Shown piece by piece: positions 1 through 5,109 of a DNA stretch of 5,251 nt. The first letter of the stretch is position 1. Every line of letters begins with the position of its first letter. The translations under genes were made by a program, and so were the position numbers. A model generated the notes under the pieces. It did not search any database. It had not been told where the DNA came from and worked only from the letters and a program-made list of their open reading frames with translations. Source of the DNA: Candidatus Ozemobacteraceae bacterium (GTDB lineage Bacteria; Muiribacteriota; Ozemobacteria; Ozemobacterales; Ozemobacteraceae); contig DAOSOK010000077.1 in assembly GCA_035373905.1 (NCBI GenBank), positions 1 through 5,251 on the forward strand, in the 5' to 3' direction.

Positions 1-550
1 GCTTGAGATTCTCGTTGCTCTCGAGAAACGAGGTTTCGATCATCAGCACGTGATCGCTGACGGCTGCCATATCGGCCACGACGGTGTCGATCAGTGCTCC
101 GGCCATGTCGAACGCCATGGCGGGAAGCGAATTGAGCATGGTCGTGCGGGTCAGGATGGAGAGAGCGTTGAGGAACGATCCCGCAAGGATGTTCCCGATT
201 TCGCGCATGCACGAGATCTCGAAGTCATCCATATCTGACGCTTTATTTGCCTTGCTCTTCGGGATGAGGGTCCGCATCAGCTTGATGCCCGTGTCTTCAG
301 GGATGAGGAGGAGAAATTTTCCGGAAATTTTCCCCATGACCTTCAGAAATATCCCGATGGTTTTTTCCTGGGGGCCGCCGAGCAGGGAGGAAATCTCGCT
401 GAAGGGGAGGATCTTGGCAGTCGGGACGTCCATGGCGATCTTGCGGTCGAGAAACTGGGCAAGGGCGGTGCAGGCGTTTCCCGAACCGATATTCCCCACT
501 TCGCGCAGTGCATCGAGCTGGTCTTTTCGCAATTCGCTGATATCTTGCAT
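1..550 (-). CDS. cheC: CheC-type chemotaxis protein phosphatase (C-terminus cut by window edge)
   Basis: CheC-family proteins dephosphorylate the response regulator CheY-P in the cytoplasm and, in some bacteria, bind the receptor deamidase CheD. The 183 codons visible begin MQDISELRKDQLDALREVGN and run off the left edge without a stop. Both family active-site signatures, (D/S)x3Ex2Nx22P, are intact with exact spacing: D13-E17-N20-P43 (EVGNIGSGNA) and S113-E117-N120-P143 (EIGNILAGSFLNAL). Two sites separated by about 100 residues fit CheC rather than CheX, which has one. The known family is about 200-210 residues, so perhaps 20-30 are missing; a longer FliY-like protein cannot be strictly excluded. 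The ATG at 550 is supported by a GGGAGAG ribosome site at 558-564 (7-nt spacing) and a promoter just upstream. Its upstream neighbour pth is on the same strand but functionally unrelated. The start and family are confident; the partner (for example CheD) lies outside the window. Confidence 0.93.
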   Translation of the reverse strand, partial: MQDISELRKDQLDALREVGNIGSGNACTALAQFLDRKIAMDVPTAKILPFSEISSLLGGPQEKTIGIFLKVMGKISGKFLLLIPEDTGIKLMRTLIPKSKANKASDMDDFEISCMREIGNILAGSFLNALSILTRTTMLNSLPAMAFDMAGALIDTVVADMAAVSDHVLMIETSFLESNENLK

Positions 551-582
551 GGAAAGACTCTCCCACTTGGGTTGTTGATGTG

Positions 583-611
583 ATCATATCAGACCCCCAG
601 AGGGTTTGCAA
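583..611 (-). promoter_or_regulatory. sigma70-type promoter of cheC
   Basis: On the minus strand, TTGCAA (606-611) is followed by a 17-nt spacer and TATGAT (583-588); these match the TTGACA and TATAAT consensus at 5 of 6 positions each. Transcription would begin near position 576, giving a leader of about 26 nt that contains the GGGAGAG ribosome site. The promoter lies between pth and cheC, so cheC need not depend on read-through from pth. The elements are seen in the sequence; activity is inferred. Confidence 0.7.
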
Positions 612-680
612 GGCAGATCCCTGGTCGCGAACGGGAACGGTGGGAAATTTGTGAGCCGCGTCCGGAGAGGCGCTGGCGAG

Positions 681-1298
681 TCAGTTCTTCTCTTTCACCG
701 GAGTTTCGCGCGGCTGTTCGGGAGGGGAGGGCGGATCGGTATAGAGTTTCGCGTTGAATCTGTTCATGGCTCTGCCGCCCATCCCGATCAGCCACATCGT
801 CGTCAGTTCGGGGACGTCGGCCATCACGCGCGCGAGGATCGTTTCCTCTTCGGGGGTGAAAGGGCCCAGGACGTGGTCCACCAGCCCGGCGCCGCTGGGC
901 ATGCCCACGCCGATCCTCAGGCGCCAGAACTGCTGGCCAATGTGGCCAATGATCGATTTGAGGCCGTTGTGCCCGCCGTCGGCGCCGGAACTTCTGAGTC
1001 GAATTTTCCCCGATGGGAGATTGATGTCGTCGACGATGACCAGCACCGACTCCGGGGTGAGCTGTTCGGCCGCGATGAAGGCGGCAACCGATTCGCCCGA
1101 AAGGTTCATGTATGTTTGCGGCTTGATCAGGAGGTGTGACTCGCCCTTGAAGCTGAACGAGGCTTCACGCGCACGATGCCGCGAACGGTCGAACCGCGCC
1201 CGAAACCGCTCCGCAAGGACATCCGCCGCTCGAAAGCCGACGTTGTGCCGCGTATTCTCATACTCACTGCCCGGATTCCCAAGCCCGACGATCAACAT
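681..1298 (-). CDS. pth: Peptidyl-tRNA hydrolase (Pth)
   Basis: Pth cleaves the ester bond between peptide and tRNA in peptidyl-tRNAs that drop off the ribosome, recycling tRNA in the cytoplasm; it is normally essential. The 205-residue protein begins MLIVGLGNPGSEYENTRHNV. The Pth active-site residues are all present: N8, H18 (TRHNVG), N65 (KPQTYMNLSG), D90 (VDDINLPSG) and N111 (GGHNGLKS), followed by the typical RLRIGVG and DHVLGPF segments. The C-terminus ends in a polar, proline-rich tail of about 19 residues (TDPPSPPEQPRETPVKEKN) that the E. coli enzyme lacks. The reading frame is open to an ATG at 1328, which would add ten residues, but 1298 aligns with the usual family start, and the predicted promoter would place the transcript start next to 1298. 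No good ribosome site sits at normal distance from 1298. It is divergent from gpmI; no clear terminator separates it from cheC downstream. Confidence 0.97.
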   Translation of the reverse strand: MLIVGLGNPGSEYENTRHNVGFRAADVLAERFRARFDRSRHRAREASFSFKGESHLLIKPQTYMNLSGESVAAFIAAEQLTPESVLVIVDDINLPSGKIRLRSSGADGGHNGLKSIIGHIGQQFWRLRIGVGMPSGAGLVDHVLGPFTPEEETILARVMADVPELTTMWLIGMGGRAMNRFNAKLYTDPPSPPEQPRETPVKEKN

Positions 1299-1306
1299 AG
1301 CGCCCG

Positions 1307-1335
1307 ATTCTAAAAGCTTCCCCCCCATCTGTCAA
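1307..1335 (-). promoter_or_regulatory. Strong sigma70-type promoter of pth, possibly giving a leaderless mRNA
   Basis: On the minus strand, a perfect TTGACA (1330-1335) is followed by a 17-nt spacer and TAGAAT (1307-1312, 5 of 6 matches to TATAAT). Only eight bases separate the -10 box from the ATG at 1298, so the expected transcription start is at or within one or two bases of the start codon. The spacer contains seven consecutive G. This placement argues against the alternative start at 1328, which lies inside the promoter. Confidence 0.75.
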
Positions 1336-1383
1336 TCGCCCTCGCTCCCGTGTTTTAAACGCCGAACTTCCCTCTTCAAACTT

Positions 1384-1454
1384 CCCACCCTGCCTCCCTT
1401 CACACATGTGCGGTTCTGCGATGCCCGCCATTTGACACATCAAGGCAGGGTGGG
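1384..1454. repeat. Perfect 12-bp inverted repeat in the pth/gpmI divergent control region
   Basis: CCCACCCTGCCT at 1384-1395 is the exact reverse complement of AGGCAGGGTGGG at 1443-1454. The arms are 47 nt apart, about 59 bp centre to centre. The right arm occupies 12 of the 17 spacer positions of the gpmI promoter and touches its TATAAT box; the left arm lies about 50 bp upstream of the pth -35 box. Neither predicted transcript includes both arms, so it would act as DNA, for example as a pair of operator sites, rather than as an RNA hairpin. The left part also has AACTTCCC twice (1365-1372 and 1379-1386). No known regulator site is recognised. Confidence 0.55.
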
Positions 1455-1460
1455 TATAAT
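1432..1460 (+). promoter_or_regulatory. Full-consensus sigma70 promoter of gpmI-gmk
   Basis: TTGACA (1432-1437), a 17-nt spacer and TATAAT (1455-1460) match the consensus at every position with ideal spacing. Transcription should start near 1467, giving a leader of about 40 nt before gpmI. A promoter this close to consensus implies strong expression, fitting a glycolytic enzyme, unless the inverted repeat inside the spacer serves as a repressor site. Confidence 0.88.
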
Positions 1461-1492
1461 CCGCCATTCATTTTCGGCCATGCCAGGCCCAT

Positions 1493-1498
1493 AAAGGA
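1493..1498 (+). promoter_or_regulatory. Ribosome binding site of gpmI
   Basis: AAAGGA ends nine bases before the ATG at 1508 and supports that start over the in-frame possibilities downstream. The ATG at 1499, right after the site, is too close and in the wrong position to be used. Confidence 0.7.
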
Positions 1499-1507
1499 TG
1501 CAAACCC

Positions 1508-3046
1508 ATGGATGCACAACCCAAGGTTCTTCTCGTCATTCTGGACGGCTTCGGCATCTCGGACCGCGCGGACGGCAACGCCGTTCGCCTCGCCGCCCCC
1601 GAATTCATCGACCGCCTGTTCAGAGAGCGCCCCTTCACCAGCCTTTCCGCATCCGGCCTGAGCGTCGGCCTGCCCGCGGGCCAGATGGGCAACTCCGAGG
1701 TCGGCCATCTCAATATCGGCGCCGGTCGCGTCGTCTACCAGGACATTACGCGCATCGACCGCTCGATCGCCGACGGCTCCTTCTTCGAAAATCCCGTCCT
1801 GACCGGCCTCGTCGACGATGTGCGCGATGCCGGAAAGGCCCTGCACCTGCTCGGACTTCTCTCCGACGGCGGCGTCCACAGTCGGAACGACCAGCTGTAC
1901 GCCTGCCTGAAGCTCGCCGCGAAGCGCGGTCTCAAGAACGTCTTCGTCCACGCCTTCATGGACGGCCGCGACACGTCGCCGACCAGCGGCGCCGGCTTCA
2001 TGCGCGAGCTGGTCGAGCAGATGAAGAAGATCGGCGTCGGCAGGGTCGCGACCGTGGGCGGCAGATACTACGCGATGGATCGCGATCTCCGCTGGGAGCG
2101 CGTCGAAAAGGGCTATCAGGCGCTCGTGTACGGCACGGGCAACCGCGCCGCCGACCCCGTGACGGCGGTCGAAGCTTCGTATGCGGCCGGGGTGACCGAT
2201 GAATTCATCGTCCCCGTCGTCATCGAAACCGACGGGAAGCCGACGGCCGTGATTTCCGACGGCGACGGCATCCTGGCGTTCAACTTCCGCGCCGACCGCA
2301 TGCGTCAGATCACGCGCGCGTTCACCGAGGAAGGATTCGCCGATTTCCCGCGCAAAGAGATGAAGCTGAAATTCGCGAGCTTCACGCAGTATGCCGAGAC
2401 GTTCGACGTGCCGGTCGCGTTCCCGCCACAGCGGCTTCCCGACACGCTCGGAGAAGTCCTCTCCCAGCGAGGCATTCCCCAGTTCCGCATCGCGGAAACC
2501 GAGAAATACGCGCACGTCACCTACTTCTTCAACGGAGGCGTCGAGCAGGCGCTTCCCCACGAGGAGCGACAACTGATTCCATCGCCGAAGGTGAAAACCT
2601 ACGATCTCAAGCCGGAAATGTCGGCGTTCGAGGTGGGTGAGGCCCTGCTGGAAAAAATCCGCTTGCGCCGCTTCCCGTGCGTCGTCGTCAATTTTGCCAA
2701 CTGCGACATGGTGGGCCACACCGGCATCATCGACGCGGCCGTGAAAGCCGTGACCACCGTCGATTGCGTGTTGTCGAAGGTCATCCCGGTCGCGTATGAC
2801 CTCGGCTACGACTGCATCATCACCGCCGACCACGGAAACGCCGAACAGCTGATCGACCCGAAGACCGGCGGCCCGTTCACCGAGCATACCGTCAATCCCG
2901 TGCCGTTCTGCCTGTTGACGCGGCACTCGGCCGATCTCCGCAGCGGCGGCAGCCTGTGTGATATAGCTCCCACGATACTGGAGCTGCTCGGCGTTCCCCA
3001 GCCCGCCGCGATGGACGGCAAGTCTCTGTTGGTGCGGAAAAAGTGA
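1508..3046 (+). CDS. gpmI: 2,3-bisphosphoglycerate-independent phosphoglycerate mutase
   Basis: This cytoplasmic enzyme interconverts 3- and 2-phosphoglycerate in glycolysis and gluconeogenesis through a phosphoserine intermediate and two metal ions (usually manganese). The protein is 512 residues, the usual family length of about 510-515. The alkaline-phosphatase-like catalytic residues are visible: D13 (LDGFG), the phosphorylated S63 (MGNSEVGHLNIG), H124 (SDGGVHS), D152 and R154 (MDGRDTSP), R261 and R264 (FNFRADRMRQ), K333 (EKYAHVTYFFNGG), D400 and H404 (NCDMVGHTG), D441 and H442 (ADHGNAEQ), and H460 (TEHTVNPVPF). The GRYYAMDRD segment is also typical. It has a full-consensus promoter, and its stop codon overlaps the gmk start by one base, so the two are probably co-transcribed and translationally coupled. 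It carries the stable, complete set of residues expected of an active enzyme; nothing looks broken. Confidence 0.99.
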   Translation: MDAQPKVLLVILDGFGISDRADGNAVRLAAPEFIDRLFRERPFTSLSASGLSVGLPAGQMGNSEVGHLNIGAGRVVYQDITRIDRSIADGSFFENPVLTGLVDDVRDAGKALHLLGLLSDGGVHSRNDQLYACLKLAAKRGLKNVFVHAFMDGRDTSPTSGAGFMRELVEQMKKIGVGRVATVGGRYYAMDRDLRWERVEKGYQALVYGTGNRAADPVTAVEASYAAGVTDEFIVPVVIETDGKPTAVISDGDGILAFNFRADRMRQITRAFTEEGFADFPRKEMKLKFASFTQYAETFDVPVAFPPQRLPDTLGEVLSQRGIPQFRIAETEKYAHVTYFFNGGVEQALPHEERQLIPSPKVKTYDLKPEMSAFEVGEALLEKIRLRRFPCVVVNFANCDMVGHTGIIDAAVKAVTTVDCVLSKVIPVAYDLGYDCIITADHGNAEQLIDPKTGGPFTEHTVNPVPFCLLTRHSADLRSGGSLCDIAPTILELLGVPQPAAMDGKSLLVRKK

Positions 3047-3654
3047 TGGATACGGGGGGCGCCGGGTCGGCACGCGGCATGCTGTTCATCATCTCCGGCC
3101 CGTCGGGAGTGGGAAAAACCGTGTTGTGCAACCGGATGATCGAGCGGTTTCCGAACATGGTCTACTCGATTTCCGCGACCTCCCGCGGACCGCGCGGGGG
3201 CGAGAGGGACGGCCAGGAGTATTTCTTCTATACACCGGAACGCTTCGAGGCCGAGATCAAAGAGGGCTTGTTCGCCGAGTGGGCCGTCGTGCATGGCAAT
3301 TACTACGGAACGCCGCGGGCTTTTCTCGACCGCCAGCGTGATTCGGGGAGGCACGTTCTCCTCAACATCGACGTGCAGGGCGCCTTCAAGATTCGGAAGG
3401 TGTACCCCGAGGCCGTTCTTGTCTTCATCATGCCGCCCTCGATCGAGATTCTCGAAGATCGGCTTCGGAAGAGAAATATCGATTCCGAGACGGTTCTCCA
3501 GCAGAGGTTGAAGAACGCCCGCGAGGAGATGACGCACAGCGGCGAGTATGACCGCATCGTCGTGAACGACGATCTCGACGTCGCGACCGAATCTCTTGCC
3601 GTTCTTCTTGCCGACTACGTTCGGAGCACCCCCGACGTGAAACCCGGGAACTGA
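3046..3654 (+). CDS. gmk: Guanylate kinase
   Basis: Gmk phosphorylates GMP (and dGMP) with ATP to GDP in the cytoplasm, an essential step for GTP and for turnover of guanine second messengers. The 202-residue protein has the Walker A loop GPSGVGKT at 18-25. The GMP-site residues occur at a constant offset of nine from the yeast enzyme: S43, R47, R50, Y59, E78, Y87, T89 (serine in yeast) and D109 (NIDVQGA). The lid region RLRKRNIDSETVLQQRL follows. The ATG at 3046 shares its A with the gpmI stop (TGATG), and GGAAAAAG at 3036-3043 provides a ribosome site inside gpmI. A GTG at 3043 and an ATG at 3079 (MLFIISGPSG) are alternative starts. In many bacteria gmk is followed by rpoZ; here it is followed by an unrelated gene with its own promoter, and the pairing with gpmI is less usual. 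Confidence 0.98.
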   Translation: MDTGGAGSARGMLFIISGPSGVGKTVLCNRMIERFPNMVYSISATSRGPRGGERDGQEYFFYTPERFEAEIKEGLFAEWAVVHGNYYGTPRAFLDRQRDSGRHVLLNIDVQGAFKIRKVYPEAVLVFIMPPSIEILEDRLRKRNIDSETVLQQRLKNAREEMTHSGEYDRIVVNDDLDVATESLAVLLADYVRSTPDVKPGN

Positions 3655-3690
3655 CCCGTCCGGCCGCTGCCGATGCCCTTGCGGAGCCGC

Positions 3691-3721
3691 TTGACACCCC
3701 CCCGGCATTCGCCCGTATAAT
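3691..3721 (+). promoter_or_regulatory. Promoter of the FecR-domain gene, with long C-rich spacer
   Basis: TTGACA (3691-3696) and TATAAT (3716-3721) are both perfect, but the spacer is 19 nt instead of 17 and includes seven consecutive C (3697-3703). Transcription should start near 3728, giving a leader of about 23 nt with a good ribosome site. The long spacer predicts weaker activity than the gpmI promoter. It separates this gene from the gpmI-gmk unit. Confidence 0.7.
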
Positions 3722-3740
3722 TCAAGAAACATCTTCACTT

Positions 3741-3745
3741 GGAGG
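3741..3745 (+). promoter_or_regulatory. Ribosome binding site fixing the start of the FecR-domain gene
   Basis: GGAGG lies five bases before the ATG at 3751. The frame stays open to a TTG at 3739, but that codon would sit in front of the ribosome site, so 3751 is the start. Confidence 0.85.
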
Positions 3746-3750
3746 CAGGT

Positions 3751-4506
3751 ATGAACATTCGGAAAATGATGTGCTTCATCGCCGTGTTGATCGCCGTCAT
3801 GTCGTGCGCGTCATGGGCCGCGGAACAGCAAATGCAGCCCCTCGACGTGAAACTCTCCATCATCGGCGGCCAGGTCAAACTGACGCGCGTCGGCAAGGTT
3901 CTCTCCGATGTCATCACCGCTGCATCCCCCCTGTTCGCCGGCGATCTGATCGAGACGCTGCGCGAATCGAAGGCCGAACTCGTCTACGGCGACGGCACCC
4001 GCATGCGCATCAAGCCGATGACCATGGTCGAACTGCAGCCGACGGCCCTGAAGGTGTTCAAAGGCCAGACCTGGTTCAAGTTCGTCAAGCGGGGCTCCGA
4101 GTTTTTGATCGAAACCCCGAGCCTCGTGGCCGGCATCCGCGGCACCATCTTCGACGTGGGCGTGAGTTCCCGGGGCAAATCGGTTCTTTCCGTCGTCGAA
4201 GGCGCCGTCGCCGTCCGCGGCAAGAACGGTTCTGGCCGGGAAATGCTGATCGAAGGCGGAAAGGCGACAAGTTGTTCCGTCGGTGAAGACCTCGACCAGG
4301 CCTACTCCTTCAATGTTGCGAAGAAAAACGCCGAGTGGAAGGATGCAGACTGGGCCGGCGCTTCCGAGAGCGATATCAATGCCCTCTACATCAACTACTT
4401 CAATCTCAAGAGCGAATACGGCGCCAACGATTCCCGCACCATCGAAGCCTTCAAGCGCTTCGAGGAAGCCCAGAAGGCCAAGGCCCTGAAGAAGCCCGCG
4501 AAATAA
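3751..4506 (+). CDS. Exported FecR-domain protein
   Basis: The 251-residue product starts with a signal peptide: charged MNIRK, a hydrophobic core at 8-18, then MSCASWAAEQ. Signal peptidase I could cut after A23 (S-W-A); the VMSC at 16-19 is also a passable lipobox, so a lipoprotein is possible. Residues about 35-180 match the FecR fold seen in many periplasmic or surface proteins: a GGQVKLTRVGK strand, LFAGDLIET (61-69), the SKAELVYGDGTRMRI strand pair (73-87), and the hallmark TPSLVAGIRGTIFDV (122-136), followed by LSVVEGAVAV and LIEGGKAT. The remaining 70 residues are polar and probably helical, ending in a lysine-rich tail (KAKALKKPAK). It has no second transmembrane helix and no FecI-type sigma factor beside it, so it is not a classic FecR anti-sigma regulator. 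The role is unknown; binding of an envelope ligand or scaffold function is only a guess. Confidence 0.88.
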   Translation: MNIRKMMCFIAVLIAVMSCASWAAEQQMQPLDVKLSIIGGQVKLTRVGKVLSDVITAASPLFAGDLIETLRESKAELVYGDGTRMRIKPMTMVELQPTALKVFKGQTWFKFVKRGSEFLIETPSLVAGIRGTIFDVGVSSRGKSVLSVVEGAVAVRGKNGSGREMLIEGGKATSCSVGEDLDQAYSFNVAKKNAEWKDADWAGASESDINALYINYFNLKSEYGANDSRTIEAFKRFEEAQKAKALKKPAK

Positions 4507-4525
4507 GCGTTCCCGACATCAAGAC

Positions 4526-4559
4526 CAGGCCGGGGGTTCCGTACGGAACCCCCGGTCTG
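4526..4559 (+). terminator. Strong GC hairpin 20 bases after the FecR-domain gene (likely terminator without U tract)
   Basis: Positions 4530-4555 form a perfect 26-base palindrome centred on GTAC. With one G-U pair the stem extends to 15 pairs (4526-4540 with 4545-4559) around a four-base loop. It begins 20 nt past the TAA, the usual terminator position, but the downstream bases (TCGTCTGG) contain no T run. Because the core is symmetric, it could act from both strands. It may alternatively be a dispersed palindromic repeat. Confidence 0.55.
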
Positions 4560-4647
4560 TCGTCTGGCCGAAACCCCGAATGCGTGGTGGCCCCCCTCGG
4601 AGTCGCGGCCTCTTCCGGGCGCATCAATGGTTCACGCATATGGAGGA

Positions 4648-4670
4648 GGGGCGGGTTTGAAACCCGCCCC
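4648..4670 (-). terminator. GC hairpin just past arfB (likely terminator without U tract)
   Basis: GGGGCGGGTTT at 4648-4658 pairs perfectly with AAACCCGCCCC at 4660-4670 around a single G, so in practice an 8-9 bp stem with a small loop. Read on the minus strand it starts 14 nt past the arfB stop. No T run follows (TCCTCCATAT). It mirrors the hairpin at 4526-4559 across the convergent gap. The 88 bases between the two hairpins contain no gene that I can support. Confidence 0.5.
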
Positions 4671-4683
4671 GAGGCGCAATATA

Positions 4684-5109
4684 CTACTCGCTATCTGATG
4701 TGCGGCGGCGTTTCTTCTCGGCGTGGGCGCGCTTGCCGGCGAGGCGGCGCTCCTTCGACGCGCGGGTCGGTTTCGTCGGACGCCGCTTTTTCGGCGGGGT
4801 GAGCGCCTTCAAAATGAGGTCGCGCAGTTTCCGGAGGGCTTCCTCGAGATTGGAGCGCTGGTCGCGGCTTTCCTGGCAGGTGATCAGGAGGCGCCCGTCG
4901 GCGTCGATGCGGTTCCCGGCGATGGCGCGAAGTCGTTCCTTCACGGCCGGGGAAAGGGTTGTCGTGCCGGCGATATCAAAGCGAAGTTCGACCTTCGACG
5001 CAACCTTGTTGACGTTCTGGCCGCCGGGACCCGAGCCCCGCGCCGCGCTCCAGTGGAGATCGGCGGCCGGTATCGTCAAAGACTCGCTGATCTGAAGAGG
5101 TTCCGTCAT
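4684..5109 (-). CDS. arfB: Ribosome-rescue peptidyl-tRNA hydrolase ArfB (YaeJ)
   Basis: ArfB enters stalled ribosomes lacking a codon in the A site and hydrolyses the peptidyl-tRNA, a backup to tmRNA. The 141-residue protein matches the length of E. coli ArfB (140). The catalytic GGQ loop is at 29-31 in the context RGSGPGGQNVNKVASKVELRFD, as in class-1 release factors. There is no stop-codon recognition domain. The C-terminal tail is strongly basic and carries the family signature RRPTKPTRASKERRLAGK, the part that inserts into the empty mRNA channel. These features distinguish it from full-length release factors and from mitochondrial-type paralogues. The ATG at 5109 overlaps the stop of the upstream gene (ATGA), and GGAAGGG at 5119-5125 is a well-spaced ribosome site. 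No promoter is needed between them, so it is probably expressed as part of an operon entering from the right. Confidence 0.96.
   Translation of the reverse strand: MTEPLQISESLTIPAADLHWSAARGSGPGGQNVNKVASKVELRFDIAGTTTLSPAVKERLRAIAGNRIDADGRLLITCQESRDQRSNLEEALRKLRDLILKALTPPKKRRPTKPTRASKERRLAGKRAHAEKKRRRTSDSE

Noticed and set aside
84..578. 164-codon plus-strand frame opposite cheC
   Set aside because: The minus-strand frame carries two exact CheC active-site signatures; this is its shadow.
612..680. Gap between pth and the cheC promoter
   Set aside because: Searched for a terminator or small gene; no convincing hairpin or coding frame seen.
932..951. Tandem TGGCCAATG repeat inside pth
   Set aside because: It encodes the family-consistent IIGHIGQQ segment, so codon constraint explains it.
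1403..1410. CACATGTG palindrome between the divergent promoters
   Set aside because: Eight bases is within chance expectation and no matching second site was found.
1264..1467. 67-codon minus-strand frame covering the pth/gpmI control region
   Set aside because: It overlaps the pth start and both promoters and resembles no known protein; the region is better explained as regulatory DNA.
754..1494. 246-codon plus-strand frame across pth
   Set aside because: Antisense to pth, low-complexity composition, and it runs through the divergent promoters.
1400..3073. 557-codon open frame on the minus strand across gpmI
   Set aside because: It is the antisense shadow of gpmI in GC-rich DNA; its protein is histidine, arginine and aspartate rich without a recognisable domain, while the plus-strand frame has every catalytic residue of the mutase.
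3661..3689. Imperfect hairpin (CGGCCGC with GCGGAGCCG) between gmk and the next gene
   Set aside because: Seven pairs with a two-base bulge, a long loop and no T run; too weak in GC-rich DNA to call a terminator.
2806..3738. 310-codon minus-strand frame across the end of gpmI and gmk
   Set aside because: Shadow of gmk, which has a full set of kinase motifs; no ribosome site or family features on the minus strand.
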